From contig NC_090126.1 of the NCBI RefSeq assembly GCF_023973825.1, positions 2,129,001 to 2,193,000 on the forward strand: DNA of 64,000 bases, read 5' to 3'. The notes beneath the pieces were generated by a model. That model did no database searches and was not told the origin of the DNA. It saw nothing but the letters and a program-made list of their open reading frames with translations. Of the stretch, positions 61,701 to 64,000 are shown piece by piece. This DNA comes from Plasmodium brasilianum. Its lineage: Eukaryota > Apicomplexa > Aconoidasida > Haemosporida > Plasmodiidae. The stretch's first letter is position 1; the number at the start of each line of letters is the position of its first letter. Position numbers and translations under genes: made by a program.

Positions 61701-62919
61701 TGTTATTCCTCTGTTCTTTCTCGTTTATCCCCTGAGTTGTGTTCTTCGTACTTTCATAATTTTTTTCACAACTCGCTAGTTTAATCATATCTTCATTCAC
61801 TTGTTTATTCATATTGTTATTCATTTGTTTATTCATATCGTTATTCATTTGTTTATTCTGATCGATATTCATTTGTTTATTCTGATCGATATTCATTTGT
61901 TTATTCTGATCGATATTCATTTGTTTATTCTGATCGATATTCATTTGTTTATTCTGATCGATATTCATTTGTTTATTCTGATCGATATTCATTTGTTTAT
62001 TCTGATCGATATTCATTTGTTTATTCTGATCGATATTCATTTGTTTATTCTGATCGATATTCATTTGTTTATTCATATCGATATTCATTTGTTTATTCAT
62101 ATCGATATTCATTTGTTTATTCATATCGTTATTCATTTGTTTATTTATTTGTTTATTCATGTCACGAATTGCTTCATTCCTTGCCCTATCATTACTCTCC
62201 TCATTACATAGTACACTCTCTCCTTCATAAACTGATAACGGATTGTCTACCTTACTAATCCTTTTATTAAGTATATTCCAATCCGTTATATAGTCCTTCT
62301 CTGTTATACTCTCTGCCTGTTCATTAACATCTTTATCATTACGACTCATATTTAGCTGCTTTTTCGTGGTACTCTTAGCTGAAGAAAGATCAACTACAGG
62401 GGCACCTAACATAATTGCTGGAACATCATGGAAAAAATCTCTACTCGTCAACTCGCCGCTCTTCTTACTGCTCAAAATGTTAATTTCGTTCTTACTCTTA
62501 TCGAAAGTAATAACATCCTTTGCATTGGTATAACCGGGTATGTCCAAATCGTTCCATAACCCATCTTCCCTTAACAGTACTCCCCCTTGATCAAATCCCT
62601 CCTGAACAACGTTCTGGCCCAGTACATTCCCTTCAGTACTGTTCTGCTTTAATTTTTCCTGAATTTTTAAAACGTTCGTTATTTTGTCTTTTAAGTATTG
62701 ATATCTCTTATTTTTGTTCTCTTCTTTTTTTTTATCTTTCACACTAGTATTTATGGAAACCTTCTCAACCCCTTTGCTTGTATAAATGTACATATCAGTT
62801 ACTTGGTTTTTCTTCTCTTCATCTTGGTCCTTCGTATTCTCAAAAAGTTTGCCATTTCCTAGTAATGTTAGGTATTCAACGCGGCTACAACAAAGGGGAA
62901 AAAATACAAATATGCATAC

Positions 62920-62964
<45 letters not shown>

Positions 62965-63722
62965 TGACGCACATATCACAGTGCGCTCATTTCGCCGCTT
63001 AGCGCAATATTATGATATGCCCAGAAGTATAATACAACCTAGCACTTAGTACTAACGAGATGCATGTGTATCTATCTTTTTTATTATCATTTTTTTTTTT
63101 TTTTTTTTCCTCAAGACACCTTTTCTTCTTATTCGCAGTCGCGTTCGACTTGTTCTACAAAAAGGAAAAACGGAATTAGATAAAAATGTTATGCTGATTA
63201 CATCATGATATTGAACAAAATAATTATATCGAAAAAGAATTAATTTTAGTATATACTACGATCAGCTAAAATGCTTCAAATTAATGCAACGAATGCTGCA
63301 CGTATTTGTACATTGTGTAAGGTCCACGTGTTATTCTTGTAAACTACGCCATTCTCATTTTTCATTATTTTGATGCCTATCCATACGTATGCACATATAG
63401 AAATACGTACATATAGGTATGTATATACATATATATGTATATGTACGTATTTGTGTATGTGTATATATTTTTGCCGTATATTCCTTGTTGTAAAATATAT
63501 TATAGAGCGGCTGCTTTGCTGTTAAATGGGATATACATAATCTTTTCTTGTTTTACTGCAAGTATGATAACCAAAATGCATTAATTAAAGTGGAGAATGT
63601 GCAGAAGTTTGCAAGTATATATGTACTTGTGCATCTTTTAAAGTATATCTCATTTTACCATACATTTTTTTTTTTTTTTTTCAGTATCAAATAATTTGAA
63701 CTCTGGTGGGGGGTGTAAAAAC
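58786..63722 (-). CDS. Large Asn/Gln-rich protein of unknown function, 3' three exons (5' end not resolved)
   Basis: The main exon is 62884-58786 (1,366 codons to TAA). The upstream frame through a (TA)n tract is intron, ending CCCTTTGTTGTAG. Two earlier exons fit in phase: 63154-63057 (NKSNATANKKKRCLEE, polylysine, NDNKKDRYTCIS; donor GTTAGT) and 63722-63659 (FLHPPPEFKLFDTE, polylysine, CM; donor GTAAAA, acceptor TTTTTCGTAG). The latter starts in phase 2, so at least one more exon lies upstream, perhaps ending near 63979 (ASEWKDD then GTATTT) or beyond the window. The protein is Asn/Lys/Gln-rich. It has three internal repeat arrays: NKQMNIDQ (about 61795-62160), SDQSHQ (60050-60215) and NEQDEQ (58800-58925). 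There is also a helical INN-rich region (about 61050-61500). I recognise no catalytic or folded domain. Confidence 0.75.
58800..58925 (-). repeat. 9-bp coding repeat, Glx/Asn-rich C-terminal tail
   Basis: About 14 copies of aa(c/t)gaacag and gatgaacag units encode NEQ/DEQ at the extreme C-terminus of the Asn/Gln-rich protein. Confidence 0.9.
60050..60215 (-). repeat. 18-bp coding repeat (Ser-Asp-Gln-Ser-His-Gln)
   Basis: Nine copies of an 18-bp unit (plus strand: gactgatctgactggtgc) encode SDQSHQ. Copies alternate between GACTGG and GATTGG, showing recent expansion as 36-bp dimers. GC content is well above the surrounding gene. Confidence 0.93.
61795..62160 (-). repeat. 24-bp coding repeat (Asn-Lys-Gln-Met-Asn-Ile-Asp-Gln)
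   Basis: About 15 copies of a 24-bp unit encode NKQMNIDQ. Central copies are identical, and the outer copies at both ends carry MNKQMNND/MNID variants, the typical pattern of an array expanding from its middle. Confidence 0.93.
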
Positions 63723-64000
63723 CTACGAAAAAGGCAAAAAAGGGAAATAAAAAACAATAAATTCAAAAAAAGTGAAAGTGAGAAATAAAAAACAAAAAAT
63801 ACAAAAGAAGCAAATAAAACAAAAACAATAAAAAAAACTGCGTTAGGATAAAAAAATAAAAAACACACGAATAAACAAATAATTGTTAGTTATGTTATGA
63901 ACATAAGTACAAAAATAAAACAAAGAATATCTTTAAAAGTTGAATTTTATTTATAAAGAATAAAAAATAAGTAAATACATCATCCTTCCATTCACTTGCG
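63723..64000. other. Right edge: intron and possible upstream exon
   Basis: On the minus strand this is mostly T/C-rich intron leading to the TTTTTCGTAG acceptor at 63723. The last 22 bases (64000-63979) can be read ASEWKDD before GTATTT, which could be the end of another exon, but its phase does not match the next exon directly. Confidence 0.4.

Noticed and set aside
1..64000. tRNA, rRNA, CRISPR, phage, insertion sequence or viral elements
   Set aside because: I saw no cloverleaf with a B-box-like TTCRANNY, no rRNA core, no spaced direct-repeat array, and no transposase, integrase or capsid-like frame; all repeats are tandem minisatellites or microsatellites.

Overview
This is nuclear chromosome sequence from a malaria parasite (Plasmodium). 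The evidence is extreme AT richness, long poly-A/poly-T and (TA)n tracts between genes, Asn/Lys/Asp-rich low-complexity inserts inside otherwise conserved proteins, short T-rich-acceptor introns, and recognisable Plasmodium proteins. The recognisable genes are RAP1, a giant WD-repeat protein, CTP synthase, an alpha/beta hydrolase, EMC2, CDP-diacylglycerol synthase and a CELF/Bruno RNA-binding protein. From memory this order matches a conserved block of P. falciparum chromosome 14 (around PF3D7_1409800 to PF3D7_1410400). The composition looks less AT-extreme than P. falciparum and more so than P. vivax, so P. malariae or P. ovale is my best guess, without proof. I see no bacterial, phage, CRISPR or transposon content, and no subtelomeric gene family.

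Layout, left to right: the 5' end of rap1 (minus, cut by the window edge); a 4.3 kb divergent intergene; a giant WD-type gene (plus, 5064-18546) whose frame breaks in a 17-A tract and which has a short last exon after a 476-nt intron; a convergent intergene with a cluster of inverted repeats; CTP synthase (minus); a seven-exon alpha/beta hydrolase (minus) that I reconstructed from splice sites; exon-like pieces of a probable small spliced gene (minus, 28594-29006); EMC2 (plus); CDP-DAG synthase (minus), whose N-terminus is also interrupted at an 18-A tract; a 4.8 kb intergene; a CELF-type protein with three RRMs and a WW domain (minus); a 5.7 kb divergent intergene; a helical-repeat protein (plus); two tandem paralogous membrane-anchored histidine-phosphatase-like genes (minus); and a large Asn/Gln-rich protein of unknown function (minus) that runs to, and probably past, the right edge.

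The genes are ordinary monocistronic eukaryotic units, not an operon. CTP synthase makes the CTP that CDP-DAG synthase uses in phospholipid synthesis, but their proximity need not mean co-regulation. The points most worth following are the two homopolymer frame breaks, the unlisted exons and small-gene candidates, the three back-to-back inverted repeats at 19874-20015, the Crt10-like WD pattern, the WW domain in the CELF-type protein, and the duplicated phosphatase pair with differently expanded inserts.
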